This document shows positions 10,234 through 21,484 of a DNA stretch of 64,000 nucleotides, one piece after another. Every line of letters begins with the position of its first letter. Position 1 is the stretch's first letter. The notes below the pieces were generated by a model. It ran no database searches. It saw only the letters and a program-made list of their open reading frames with translations, and was not told the origin of the DNA. This DNA comes from Xanthostigma xanthostigma (lineage: Eukaryota; Arthropoda; Insecta; Raphidioptera; Raphidiidae), in assembly GCA_963575645.1 (NCBI GenBank), contig OY754468.1, forward strand, positions 18,128,465 through 18,192,464. The letters are read 5' to 3'. A program made the position numbers and the translations under genes.

Positions 10234-11609
10234 AATATTATAAATGCGAATGTAAGTTTGTTTGTTACGCTTTCACGCAAAAACTACTTAACCGATCATC
10301 ATGAAACTTTGCACATACACTCTTGAAGGTATTAGAAGTAACATAGGATACTTTTTATTAAAAAAAAATAAAAATTTTTTACGAAAAATAAGAAAGGGTT
10401 GAAAACATTTTTTGGGCCCAAAAATACCGAAAAATTTCTCCGAATCGTTTCAAAACTGAAATTTAACCCTTTAGTAATGATTAAAATGTGCTATTAAAAT
10501 TTCATTAAAATCGGCCCGACAGGACCGGACTTACAAATTTTATGAAAACGAAATATTATAAATGCCAATGTAAGTTTGTTTGTTACGCTTTCACGCAAAA
10601 ACTACTTAACCGATCATCATGAAACTTTGCACATACACTCTTGAAGGTATTAGAAGTAACATAGGATACTTTTTATTAAAAAAAAATAAAAATTTTTTAC
10701 GAAAAATAAGAAAAATATTATAAATGCGAATGTAAGTTTGTTTGTTACGCTTTCACGCAAAAACTACTTAACCGATCATCATGAAACTTTGCACATACAC
10801 TCTTGAAGGTATTAGAAGTAACATAGGATACTTTTTATTAAAAAAAAAATAAAAAATTTTTACGAAAAATAAGAAAGGGTTGAAAACATTTTTTGGGCCC
10901 AAAAATACCGAAAAATTTCTCCGAATCGTTTCAAAATTGAAATTTAACCCTTTAGTAATGATTAAAATGTGCTATTAAAATTTCATTAAAATCGGCCCGA
11001 CAGGACCGGACTTACAAATTTTATGAAAACGAAATATTATAAATGCGAATGTAAGTTTGTTTGTTACGCTTTCACGCAAAAACTACTTAACCGATCATCA
11101 TGAAACTTTGCACATACACTCTTGAAGGTATTAGAAGTAACATAGGATACTTTTTATTAAAAAAAATAAAAATTTTTTACGAAAAATAAAAAAGGGTTGA
11201 AAACATTTTTTGGGCCCAAAAATACCGAAAAATTTCTCCGAATCGTTTCAAAATTGAAATTTAACCCTTTAGTAATGATTAAAATGTGCTATTAAAATTT
11301 CATTAAAATCGGCCCGACAGGACCGGACTTACAAATTTTATGAAAACGAAATATTATAAATGCGAATGTAAGTTTGTTTGTTACGATTTCACGCAAAAAC
11401 TACTTAACCGATCATCATGAAACTTTGCACATACACTCTTGAAGGTATTAGAAGTAACATAGGATACTTTTTATTAAAAAAAAATAAAAATTTTTTACGA
11501 AAAATAAGAAAATTGTTTGTCAAAATATGTGCAATACCTCAACCCCTGATATGCATGTCAAAAGTCGATTTCCATCTCAATCGCGGGCGTAGCCGCGGGT
11601 AGCGGCTAG
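10234..11609 (+). mobile_element. Helitron-like family A, second array (five modules)
   Basis: Units start at 10234, 10552, 10714, 11033 and 11350. Their lengths are 318, 162, 319, 317 and 260 bp. The last unit carries the same terminal hairpin and CTAG (11606-11609) as the array just upstream. The 162-bp unit is the shared head module alone. Units are nearly identical, so the amplification is recent. A 61-codon ORF recurs in both terminal units only because of repetition. Confidence 0.55.
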
Positions 11610-12869
11610 TATATCATAAATTCAATTGTAATCGGTATAGTTTGTATGGATGTAAGTAGTATGTTTTACATTGTTTTATTGCTTTGCTGCTCCATTAGGA
11701 ATGATGACCGTTAAGAAATAATTAGAAAAATGTTGATTTACAATTCAAAATGAATTAATCTGGGAAGTTTCTAATAAACTGAATATTGTGTAAGCTAAAG
11801 AAAAACGGTTTTTATTTCGCTTGCAATGCAGAATAATCTAACTAATAACTACAAAACCATTAAGTTGCATAGTTCAAATTTAAATCTCTGTACAGATATA
11901 TTATGTATTACGAAGATAAAAAACTAGCGTTTCCCTTACTAAAAAGACAACTATAAGTTTTGAGTTAATTGAAAAGTTTAGTAAATAATACATTAATCGT
12001 AAATTAATTTGGCTAGTTCAGGGTAATGTTTATCAGAGGACATAGTTAAAGAGAAAACTTTCAATAATATTGTCTATTGTACATCCACTCATCAAATGTC
12101 CTTGCCTAATATTAATAGCAGGTCTGGTAAGCTGATTCAACAACCTGATTCAGCGTCCTTTTTCATCCATTTATTAATAATTTACTTCTCACTCGTCCGG
12201 TTTATCGCCAAAATCGTGAGAAAATTACATGTTTTGCGCACTAGTTGCACATTATATTAGAAAATGACATGAAGATCCCTCAAACAAAGAATGTATGTTA
12301 ATTTTTCCCACTTTCAAAAAAAAATTATTCTATTATGAGGCACTTAATGAAGTATTAAATTAATTCTAGACAAACATTAGTTTATTTTGGTTTATTGAAC
12401 GCTTCATAATAAAATTGCTGAATGTTTGAAAAAACGTCCAGAATGGAAAAAAATCAACAAATATGTTTAGTTTAATTAAGAGATTCTTCATTAATAAATA
12501 AAATAAAGACCAATTTTTCACACAATTATATTGACAAAAATATATAATTATAATTCAATAAAACGTTCCGGTCCGGTTTTAGATCTTCTTCAGAATTGAT
12601 CTAAAAATTATACAAAATTAATTGGTAGGTAATTATTAGTTTTTAATAGAATTCAGTTTCAGTTTTTAATTTTGAAATATTTTTGTCAATATAAATGTCT
12701 GAAAAATTGCTCGATAATTTTATTTATTGAAAATTACTACTGAGACGTTAATCAAAGTTTTGTTCTTTATTTAACATGCTAAGATTTTACATAGGTAAAT
12801 CATAAGAATTTAAAGTTTTATATCAAATGCCAATTACGAATGTTGGGTTAAATGATATTATTATTAGTA
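11610..12869. other. Intergenic DNA with a GAA-hairpin motif near 12565
   Basis: No gene is visible. On the minus strand near 12565-12602 lies CTGAAGAAG, a GC-richer stretch, then GGAACGTT. It is the same motif type as at 5.8, 13.4 and 23.75 kb. The outer flanks ATAATT and AATTAT can pair. The remainder is plain AT-rich sequence. Confidence 0.3.
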
Positions 12870-12871
12870 TA

Positions 12872-13325
12872 CAGGGTGAGTTTTAAGTTGATGCTTTTTT
12901 TTTACAGCGTGTAAAAATCAAATAGACGAGCAAATATTTCAAATAGTTTTTTTATCAAAACTCAAAAATAAGAGAGAAACAACCTTTCGAAGTTTAAATA
13001 AATTTTATTAAATTTTCTTTAATTTTGAGGTCGGTCCTGGGGTTACATTATGTCACTATGGAAATATGTTATTATTATCAAAAATAATTGAGCCACACAT
13101 TGAGCAATACACATACTTGATAATAACAACTTATTTCCATAGTGACATAATATAACCCCAGGACCGACCTCAAAATTAAAGAAAATTTAATAAAATTTAT
13201 TTAAACTTCGAAAGGCTGTTTCTCTCTTATTTTTGAGTTTTGATAAAAAAACTATTTGAAATATTTGCTCGTCTATTTGATTTTTACACGCTGTAAAAAA
13301 AAGCATCAACTTAAAACTCACCCTG
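12872..13325. mobile_element. Foldback MITE with ~200-bp arms, 454 bp
   Basis: TA at 12870-12871 and 13326-13327 flank ends reading CAGGGTGAGTTTTAAGTTG. Nearly perfect inverted arms of about 200 bp surround a short unique centre (ATTGAGCCACACATTGAGC). No ORF is present. A truncated single arm of the same family lies at 39113-39258. The CAGGGTG-type end and TA target fit a Tc1/mariner derivative. Confidence 0.8.
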
Positions 13326-13604
13326 TATATATGTTAAAAATCAATAGAATTTTCGACTGATTTTCAGAAACAATTAATTAATATCGAATTAACGTTTTGA
13401 TCCGGATTTGAATCTTCTTCAGAATTGAGCTCAATCCGGATAGAAACGTTAATTGGATATTAATCATTAATTGTCTTTCTAAATGAAATGTTGCAGTTAT
13501 AATCTTATATAAGAAAAATTTTCTGTCCAACATACGAACACCGGAATTTAATATATAAAGATAATGCCATTTAGATATGTAGAGATAGTTTTATATTTCT
13601 ATAA

Positions 13605-13837
13605 ATATAAAATTCCCGTGTCACACTTTCAGCCACGCTAATCTCCGAAACCACTGAACCGATTTTAATAAAATTTTGTATAATATGTGTCTTTCTTGGT
13701 GCAACTTACGCTATAGGATAGTTTTCATTATATATTTTGTACAAAATTACGGTGTTTTCTTAAAAAAACTGTTCTAGTGACATGTAACGACATAGAATAT
13801 ACTCAAAGCTATTAGTTCAGAAGCAAACAAAAAAATT
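13605..13837 (+). mobile_element. Helitron-like family B, left half, split by element D
   Basis: The sequence matches the uninterrupted family B copy at 29205-29579 (CCACTGAACCGATTTTAAT, then CTATAGGATAG). The match stops in a run of A at 13830-13837, where element D begins, and resumes at about 14521. Confidence 0.6.
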
Positions 13838-14520
13838 GGTTGTCTGTAAAGTCGGTTTACGGACGATAGTTTTACGTGATAACGTATTCCGTATACATAA
13901 CCTAAACCTCCCAAAATTTGGTTTCAATCCGCTTATCCTTGGTGTCGGAATGATAAGAAATGTCAAAAGTGACGTTTGCAACTTACAAAGTATTATGTTC
14001 TAATAATAATTAGTTATTCCAATACTTAACTTAGAAGGCGTTGCATTTCACAATATACTAATGTCAAAAAAATTGAATTAAACATTAGAAATGCAGCCGT
14101 TTTCATGTTAAGACAAGACATACGTTTGCTTCTAATTTCCATGTACGGCAAACAAAGACAACCGACCGCGTCGCGCCATGCATTAGACAACATTGCATTT
14201 ATACAGCTATTTTTCTATATAAATTTGTATAAAATATTTTTCTATATAAATTTGTATAAAAAAACTGTTTAGGCAAATTCTGTTATACGAAATCTATGTA
14301 AAATGTTCTCCTCTTTCGTTTAAGACTGGTTTCAAACCGATCTGATTTAAATTGAGCGAGAAATTAGCAAAAAGCACGCACAGGGTCAGGCGGAACGTTA
14401 CGCGTTATGCGTTACGCGTTATGCGACGCGTTATGCGTTACACTTTTTCGTACATGCAGCCGGTGTTTTATCAATTTATAATATTGGTGATTCATCAATT
14501 TATAAGACGTTATCACGTCA
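13838..14520 (-). mobile_element. Element D, second copy, inserted into family B
   Basis: In reverse orientation it begins (plus strand) GGTTGTCTGTAAAGTCGG and ends CGTTATCACGTCA, the two termini of D. Compared with D at 6.6 kb it lacks the tandem array and carries different internal sequence. That sequence includes a family-E-like CCTCCCAAAATTTGG piece near 13910 and a run of alternating CGTTACG/CGTTATG heptamers at 14397-14442. Confidence 0.6.
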
Positions 14521-14699
14521 AAAAAACTGTTTTAGAACCAAGTAGCGACATCTGTTAGAATTCGTTCAAAGCTATTGGTTTAAAAGCAAATCTGGTAGAA
14601 TTTATTCAAAGCTATTAGTTCAGACGCTGGGCCGCAAATGAAACACATTTTGCAGAATTATATCTATAGCACCCGGGTGAAACCGGGACGGACCGCTAA
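14521..14699 (+). mobile_element. Helitron-like family B, right half with 3' terminus
   Basis: Continues the family B match after the D insertion. It ends in the hairpin CCCGGGTGAAACCGGG, then ACGGACCG and CTAA (14696-14699) before T. CTAA satisfies the CTRR terminus of Helitrons; the sister copies end in CTAG. Confidence 0.6.
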
Positions 14700-15218
14700 T
14701 TATAATATAGAAATTAGGGGTGATCCTAAAACCAACAGTATTCAAATACATTGAAGCAAGAAAACTGATTAGAAATTTTAAACTGTCAAATAGATTGCAG
14801 CAATTTAAATTATTCCGTGTTCAAATTGATAAATGGATAAACTATAAACTTACACTATTGTACACTCTGTCAGTGTATAGAGTATCAAAGCTCTGTGAAT
14901 AGTGTGAGAGAGATGGCGACATTGTAAGCTTTGGGGCTGCCGCTGCGGCGACGTTCGTGTAACATTACCATTCATTCGCGGGGCGATACGCTCCGCCGGT
15001 CATCTGACGACCGACTGACATGTTGAAAAGTCAAAGATTTACACTTCACAGACTATATTAAACCCAAACTCTCCTCTCCTTTCTCTCTCCCACACTTTAT
15101 GCATACCGATCCTGTGATGTACAGAAGTTGGGCGATTCCACACTCACCCACAACTACAGTAAAACCCCCGATGAACTGATAGAAAAACAAATAAATATTG
15201 TAAAATTTCATTTGATTT
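14700..15218. other. Intergenic; GC-rich patch at 14905-15020
   Basis: Nothing recognisable as a gene. The patch near 14930-15000 (CTGCCGCTGCGGCGACG) is GC-rich against an AT-rich background and has no open frame of note. Confidence 0.3.
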
Positions 15219-15369
15219 TGACGTGATAACGTCTTATAAATTGATGAAACACCGGCTGCATGCACGAAAAAGTGTCACGTCCCGAAATGTGTCACGTTCC
15301 GCCTGGATATTCGAGCGGAATACGTTATCACGTAAAACTATCGTCCGTAAACCGACTTTACAGACAACC
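15219..15369 (+). mobile_element. Element D, short third copy (151 bp)
   Basis: Both D termini, TGACGTGATAACG and CAGACAACC, are present with about 150 bp between them. The tandem array is absent. It shows the minimal internally deleted form of the family. Confidence 0.6.
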
Positions 15370-15885
15370 ATTTTTTACTAAAAAATGAGTGCGTGTAACC
15401 TTTACCCGCGGGTGAAAGAAAACTTCTTTAATTTTAATTGATGTTAATATTTATTTCTATTATATATTTATTTTATTGTAATTATGTATTTACTGTTATT
15501 GATATATTAATAATTTTTTACTTAATACGAGCCCCGTCCCGTTTCAATTGGCCCACTTACTGAAATTTCAATTTCTTTAAGATTTATTCAAAAAAGTGTT
15601 AAACTAACTGCCACTTTACATTTTTTTCTTGTAAATATTCATATTAAAAGCTGTTTTCATAACATTAAGTAAAATGTATTCAAATATATTTAATTTTTAT
15701 CATAAAAACGAAATGGGTGTAAATAATGCGTTTTATGCGTCAACATAACAAATATTAGACTATGTAAGAAGTTAAGTGATATTAGAGGTGGCTATGTAAA
15801 AACACGATAAAACAATTGTTATTTATTGATAGTAATTTGTCAAAAGTGTCAAAAAGTAATAGTATAATATTTTTTTAACTTAAAA

Positions 15886-16236
15886 ATGGGTAGAGGCGCA
15901 GTTATTGACCAAAAACTTAGAGTAATCATTATTAACTTGTGGAAAACCGGAAAATCAAATTCCGAAATCGGGAAATTGTTAAATTTATCAAAATATAGTG
16001 TTAGAAATATTGTGAGACTGTACAAAACAAATGGTTCAATCGCCTCAAAGCCCCGGTACGTGAAGAAAACCAAACTAACAGACGGTGATAAACGGGCATT
16101 GAAAAGAATAATTAAGGAAAACAGACGTGCTAACTACGGACAATTGAGCGTACTTTGGAGCAATACTGTGGGAAGACGTATTTCGAGATCTACATGTCAT
16201 AGGGAAGCAAAGAAGTTAGGATTTGGAACGTACAAG
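15886..16236 (+). CDS. Tc1-like transposase, exon 1 (residues 1-117)
   Basis: This exon encodes the N-terminal DNA-binding half of the transposase. A first helix-turn-helix covers about residues 8-50 (DQKLRVIIINLWKTGKSNSE and onward), and a second paired-type helix region about 62-110, including GRRISRSTCHRE. The ATG at 15886 gives the usual start for the family. The frame continues past 16236 only briefly to a stop. A donor GTATTA begins at 16237 in phase 0, and the family's next conserved block (KPLL) appears after the matching acceptor. The spliced protein is 341 residues, the normal Tc1 length. Confidence 0.85.
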
Positions 16237-16308
16237 GTATTACTCATATTTTTAATCCGCTGTCTTAAATTTAAATTTGCAAAAAACTAACATACGTAAT
16301 TTGTTTAG
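16237..16308 (+). other. 72-bp intron in the transposase gene
   Basis: The intron starts GTATTA and ends TTTGTTTAG, with a T-rich tract before the acceptor. It contains an in-frame TAA, so retention would truncate the protein after the DNA-binding domain. Splicing joins GFGTYK to AKEKPLLTQ in phase 0 and restores the typical spacing to the RLQWAKEH block. Confidence 0.8.
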
Positions 16309-16983
16309 GCTAAGGAAAAGCCATTGTTGACACAGAAACAAAAGAAAAACAGATTGCAATGGGCAAAAGAACACAAAAATTGGAATTTTGAACAGTGGAA
16401 CAGCATACATTGGAGTGATGAGTCTCGGTTTGAAGTTTGTGTAGGTGACAGTCGGAGCAGAGTTATTCGTCAAAAAAATGAAGCATACCATCCCGACTGT
16501 TTAAAAAGGAAAGTGAAATTTCCAGCATCTGTTATGGTATGGGGCTCAATGTCTGCAAGAGGTGTAGGAAAACTGCACTTTATTGATGGCATTGTTAATA
16601 CAGACAAATATTTAAACATATTAGAAGAGTCTCTGCTGCCAACAATGGAAGAAGTTTTGGTCTCTGGAGAGAATTTTATTTTTCAGCAAGACGGAGCTGC
16701 CTGCCATACATCAAAAAAAGCTAAAAAATGGTTCTCAGAGAACACTATTCCACTCTTAGAGTGGGTTTCCAGTAGCCCTGACTTGTCCCCAATTGAAACA
16801 CTTTGGCATGAAATGAAAAAACGCTTACGTGTTACTCCCGCTAGATCGGTCTCAGATCTAAGACAAAAACTCAAAGAAATATGGGATAACTTTACTCCAC
16901 AAGACTGCCAGAATTTAGTTAATACTATGCCTCGAAGAATAATGGCCGTTATAACCAATAAAGGTGATGTTACCCAATGGTAA
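16309..16983 (+). CDS. Tc1-like transposase, exon 2, DDE catalytic domain (residues 118-341)
   Basis: This exon encodes the RNase-H-like integrase fold that cuts and pastes the element at TA sites. The three acidic residues are visible: D154 in HWSDESRF, D245 in FQQDGAACH and E280 in SPIETLWHEMKKR. Exactly 34 residues lie between the last two, the DD34E spacing of the Tc1 family. The C terminus (MPRRIMAVITNKGDVTQW) matches the family's usual end. No stop or frameshift interrupts it. Transposase for this element only; host function is not implied. Confidence 0.88.
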   Translation, partial: AKEKPLLTQKQKKNRLQWAKEHKNWNFEQWNSIHWSDESRFEVCVGDSRSRVIRQKNEAYHPDCLKRKVKFPASVMVWGSMSARGVGKLHFIDGIVNTDKYLNILEESLLPTMEEVLVSGENFIFQQDGAACHTSKKAKKWFSENTIPLLEWVSSSPDLSPIETLWHEMKKRLRVTPARSVSDLRQKLKEIWDNFTPQDCQNLVNTMPRRIMAVITNKGDVTQW

Positions 16984-17241
16984 CTTTTGAAATACGTTTC
17001 GAGTTTTAGTTTGTCTGAATGCATATTTTATTCGGTTTTCTATTTAATTTTTTATCTTAGTAAGAATATATTATCTAGTAGGCTTAGGTTGTGTAAAAAG
17101 TCTGTAAAATATTTGGTACAAAATAAAAAATACCTATATTACGCTAGTGTTTCGATTTCTGTTAATTGAGGACTAATAATTGAGTTTTTTGTAAGTGGGC
17201 CAACTGAAGTGGGACGGGGCTCGTATGTAGGTATATTTATA

Positions 17242-19859
17242 CAGGTGTTCACGCGAGGAACAAAGGCAAGTTTATTTCGGAAATGAAGACGCTTACAGAA
17301 ACATGTTTCAGACAAAAGTTGTTAGTTTTGATCTGCTCTATAGCTGGAAAATATTTTCAACTATACAGGTTGTCCTATTTAAGCGGGGCAGGCCAAAGTT
17401 ATGTTTTCTTTAATGCAGCACCCTGTTTTTATTTGATTTTTGAATTCTGCACCTAATTGTAAATAGAAACTGTAAGGGAATCGTTGCTCGAAAAATTAGC
17501 AGTTTTTGAGTTATTCAAGTTTTTTTGAAATTTTTGACATATGCAGACCTTTACCTAAAATTCGAGATAGCCCAAACGAAAAACTTTATCAAACTGATAT
17601 TTTGGAGATCAATAGATAATGAAAAAGAAAATTAATTTTTGTATTCAAAAAAATAATTTACTATACAGGGTGTTCAAAATATTGTACTTCTTTTATCTAA
17701 CTTAAATCGCGTATAACTTGTGAAAGTTAAATACAACGGGGTGGTTTTTATGCCCGAATTGCTTTCTTTAGGATATTTACTAACACTTTTATAAAGGGTT
17801 CCCTAGACCTAAATTTGGTATTTTCGTGTTTATTGCGACTTGAATGCGATATTGCGAAATTTCACCTTTTAAAAGAACTGTCGCAGTGTGCTGTGAAGTA
17901 TTTTTACCTAAACAGTTGAAAATAGTCATTTTAAAACTCATATCAACTAAACAAATGTATTTATTTTACAAAAGTAATATTTAAAAAAATAATTATGAAA
18001 TCAACATAACAGAATCAAAACTTAAAACAAGTGCTCGAATTGTCGGCCTTCATTTTGAATACACAACTGTATTCTCTTTAATAAATTGTTTCTGACGTTC
18101 TGAAGCATCTCAGCTGTGATACTTGCGAACGCAATACGTATTCTTTGCTTCATGTCATAAGGTGTTGTAGGAGCTGTTGCATATACCAACTGCTTCACAT
18201 AACCCCAAAGAAAAAAGTCCATAATGGTCAGATCTGGTGACCTAGGGGGCCAAGCAACCGGAGCACCTCTTCCAATCCAACGTTGCTGAAATATTGTCGG
18301 TAAGTAATTGCGTACTTGTCGATAGTAGTGTGGTGGTGTCCCATCTTGTTGAAACCACATTATGGCTCTAATATTAAGCGGTACTTCCTCTAGTAGCTGT
18401 GGTAACGATTCCTGCAGAAATTCCAGGTACATGTCTCCATTTAAATGCCCCTCAAAGAAAAACGGTCCAATCACCTTATCACTAATGACACCCCCCCACA
18501 CATTTATTGACCATATCTTTTGATTTGCAACTTCCCGCATCCAGTGCGGATTTTCTATAGCATAATAATGCATATTATGTCGGTTCACATTCCCATTGTT
18601 TTTGAATGTTGCTTCATCCGTAAATAAAATAAAATTTTCTAGATTAGGTGTATTATTTTTTTCGTGATAAAACCAATCGCAAAAATTTATTCAGCGTTGA
18701 AAATCTTCTTCACGAAGTTCTTGCGTCAAATTGAAGTGGTAAGGATGAAATTTATGTTGGTTAATAATTTTATTTACCTTACCCAGAGAAATCCCAACTT
18801 CCCTACTTATAATTCGCTGGCTCGTAGTTGGATCTGCATTAATTGCAGCCAACACCATAATTTCATTTTCATCATTTTCTCTTTTGTTTCTTTTTTTCAA
18901 GACGACATTACCAGTAGCACGAAATCTGTCTAACGTTTTCTGGAAAACAGATCTATCGGGCTGACGACGATCTGGATATCTTTCGAGATATAAACGTACT
19001 GCCCGATCAACAACACATTTTACTTCTCCTAAAATTAAAATCATATCACTGTATTTACAGTAAAATGCATTTTGAGAATTCGTTTTTGTTTAAATTTTAC
19101 CCTGGAAACACAAACTGAAATAAAAAAATAAGAACCTACTGCAAATCGAAATCTGTCACAATTAAACAAAATGACTATTTTCAACTGTTTAGGTAAAAAT
19201 ACTTCACAGCACACTGCGACAGTTCTTTTAAAAGGTGAAATTTCGCAATATCGCATTCAAGTCGCAATAAACACGAAAATACCAAATTTAGGTCTAGGGA
19301 ACCCTTTATAAAAGTGTTAGTAAATATCCTAAAGAAAGCAATTCGGGCATAAAAACCACCCCGTTGTATTTAACTTTCACAAACTATACGCGATTTAAGT
19401 TAGATAAAAGAAGTACAATATTTTGAACACCCTGTATAGTAAATTATTTTTTTGAATACAAAAATTAATTTTCTCTTTCATTACCGATTGATCTCCAAAA
19501 TATCAGTTTGATAAAGTTTTTCGTTTGGGCTATCTCGAATTTTAGGTAAAGGTCTGCATATGTCAAAAATTTCAAAAAAACTTGAATAACTCAAAAACTG
19601 CTAATTTTTCGAGCAACGTTTCCCTTACAGTTTCTATTTACAATTAGGTGCAGAATTCAAAAATCAAATAAAAACAGGGTGCTGCATCAAAGAAAACATA
19701 ACTTTGGCCTGCCCCGCTTAAATAGGACAACCTGTATAGTTGAAAATATTTTCCAGCTATAGAGCAGATCAAACCTAACAACTTTTGTCTGAAACATGTT
19801 TCTGTAAGCGTCTTTATTTCCGAAATAAACTTGCCTTTGTTCCTCGCGTGAACACCCTG
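17242..19859 (-). mobile_element. Tc1/mariner DD41D transposon with ~700-bp terminal inverted repeats
   Basis: TA at 17240-17241 and 19860-19861 flank ends reading CAGG(G)TGTTCACGCGAGG. The inverted repeats extend inward to about 17944 and 19164 with few differences. This is unusually long for mariner-like elements. A second CAGGGTGTTCAAAATATTG motif occurs inside each arm (near 17668 and 19430), as if the arm were itself compound. The transposase gene is on the minus strand. The left end lies only 15 bp from the right end of the DD34E element. Confidence 0.85.
18022..19044 (-). pseudogene. DD41D transposase with one in-frame stop codon
   Basis: The reading frame is continuous from ATG at 19044 to the stop at 18022 (340 residues) except for one TGA at 18693-18691 (codon 118), where CGA (Arg) is the likely ancestor. 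Residues before it form the helix-turn-helix region. After it come D143 (LFTDEATF), D234 (FQQDGTPPH) and D276 (SPDLTIMDFF), with 41 residues between the last two: the DD41D spacing described for rosa-like elements. The block RWIGRGAPVAWPPRSPDL is typical of this transposase group in insects. The single nonsense change suggests recent inactivation. Confidence 0.85.
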
Positions 19860-19861
19860 TA

Positions 19862-20246
19862 TATACCTAATAAATATTAATTTTCAAAAATAATAATTGT
19901 TACAAAAATAATTATGTGGTTCGTCGACCTCCGCTAGCGTTTCGGGCAGTCAAATTTTTTTTTGCATCCGTAGCTATGTTTCACCTTTCGTTCATGCGTT
20001 TTGATACCTCCATCTGTCAGTCGATGCCTTTAAATAGCAGAAACTGTGTAGACATGTTACTTCCAACCGAATACTTTCGTCCGAAAAAAGAGCCGAGTTA
20101 CTCTTAAATCGCCCCTAAAGAACTTATACTACGCGCCAGAAATGTAAGCGAAATTCGGAGCATTCATTTTTACAGTGTCGGCAAAGCGGTAACTATTGTC
20201 GCTAGATACCAGAGAACAGAATTAATTTATTAATATTATTCATGGC
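19862..20246. other. Intergenic, nothing recognised
   Basis: A 63-codon ORF at 19916-20107 has no motif. A short segment near 20130-20230 is somewhat GC-richer. I see no gene. Confidence 0.35.
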
Positions 20247-20764
20247 TATATTAACCGAACGTAAGTAGTTATTTAATCGGTTCATTTGATCTTCAGGTAA
20301 CTATTCCTTCGAATAAATAGCGATAATTCAGTTCACCAACCATAATTATGTTTACTGCAGATATAAATCTATTCTGTCTTACTTAGTAGGATATAAATAT
20401 TTATTCGCCTGATAAAATAATAATGGCCACCACATAGATCATAATACCTAATCTATAAACCGGAGTATTATATCTACAGTTAGTGAATTTAATTATGTGT
20501 TGTTTATTATAACCTTTTGTGAAGTGTACCGTTGTAAAACATTAAAGTTAGTGGAAGTTTTGTGTGCAATTGGGTTAGGATTTTTGGGTTAACGTTAAAA
20601 TATTCAACAAAAAGAGCAAGGAGTATAGCGCAATGGATATTTATTCTTTAACTAACTTTTCTACCTGATAATTTACCTGGTGTTTTAAAAGCAAATTTTA
20701 TTCTAACGAATAAATTAGTTCCAAGATTAGTAACTTCTAACTTTTTTAGTGTTCGGTGAATATA
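20247..20764 (+). mobile_element. MITE, copy 2 of the THAP-relic family
   Basis: Diverged from the copy at 4.57-5.17 kb along its whole length, including the segment ATATTCAACAAAAAGAGCAA, but it lacks part of the THAP-like reading frame. Its ends are TATATTAACCGAACG and GTTCGGTGAATATA, which form an inverted pair. Confidence 0.65.
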
Positions 20765-21484
20765 GGCATCAGAGTGTTTGATCTCAATTCTCAACCAACA
20801 TGTTGACTTTATATTATGTCCTTCATTTTATTTAGATTGAATTCAGATTATATCAAACAGTAGGCGTTGTTTTATAGTTTTTATGGCTCTTCTATAGACC
20901 CTTTCATAGTTAAAAATAATATAGGCGTGTCACTTTTCATTTTGACAGGTGAAAAGTGATTGATTGTGGAAAATGTAAATTGCAATTAAATAAGAAGTAT
21001 TATTCAAAGAAGTGATATATTACCGTAGAAAAATATTTTACTCTTTTTGATGATAAATTTTTTTACAATCAACGATATGAGAAGTAAAACTGTAACCTGT
21101 CAACCTGTTTTGGTTTACTTCCCACCAGTTCTTCCTATTATGACACTTCAACCTCCATCTCATTCGAGCACAAGTGTGTTCTTCTATTGTTCTGTGAATT
21201 AATTTAAAACTGTCAATAATATTTTCATTTAAATTGACATTGAAAAACGTTACTGGGTCAGCCAAAAGTGTCCTAAACTTTTTAATAGTGTTATCATAAC
21301 CATGGCGACGATTTTTCCTCGTGAAAGCAAATTACCAGTTGCTAGGTTCTAATCTAAGAGCTGGTGAAATCAGATTTTCAATTTCATTTATTGAATAAAA
21401 AAAAAAATAAAACAATAAATTAAAAATATCAATTACAACTCGGCTCAGAGCACTCTGGAATTGGACAGCCTTAAATAGTACCTA
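20765..21484. other. Intergenic, unassigned ORF on the minus strand
   Basis: A 75-codon minus-strand ORF (21265-21038) begins MADPVTFFNVNLNENI. I recognise no domain and see no splice partner. The rest is AT-rich sequence. Confidence 0.25.

Larger units (their letters stand above)
15528..17223 (+). mobile_element. Tc1-like DD34E transposon, apparently complete (1696 bp)
   Basis: TA dinucleotides at 15526-15527 and 17224-17225 flank a ~33-bp terminal inverted repeat. It reads CGAGCCCCGTCCCGTTTC on the left and CGAGCCCCGTCCCACTTC from the right, with few mismatches. Between the ends lies a complete transposase gene with a single short intron. The open frame, intact catalytic triad and well-matched ends suggest a young copy that may still be functional. 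Confidence 0.88.

Noticed and set aside
10039-11602. Identical 61-residue ORFs at 10039-10224 and 11417-11602 as a gene family
   Set aside because: They lie at the same place in two copies of the Helitron-like terminal unit and show no protein feature.
9654-11609. CRISPR-like array
   Set aside because: Units are 160-320 bp without short spacers, and the DNA is eukaryotic.
18022-18693. Two separate genes for the DD41D halves
   Set aside because: Both halves are in the same frame, separated by one TGA with homologous sequence continuing between them.
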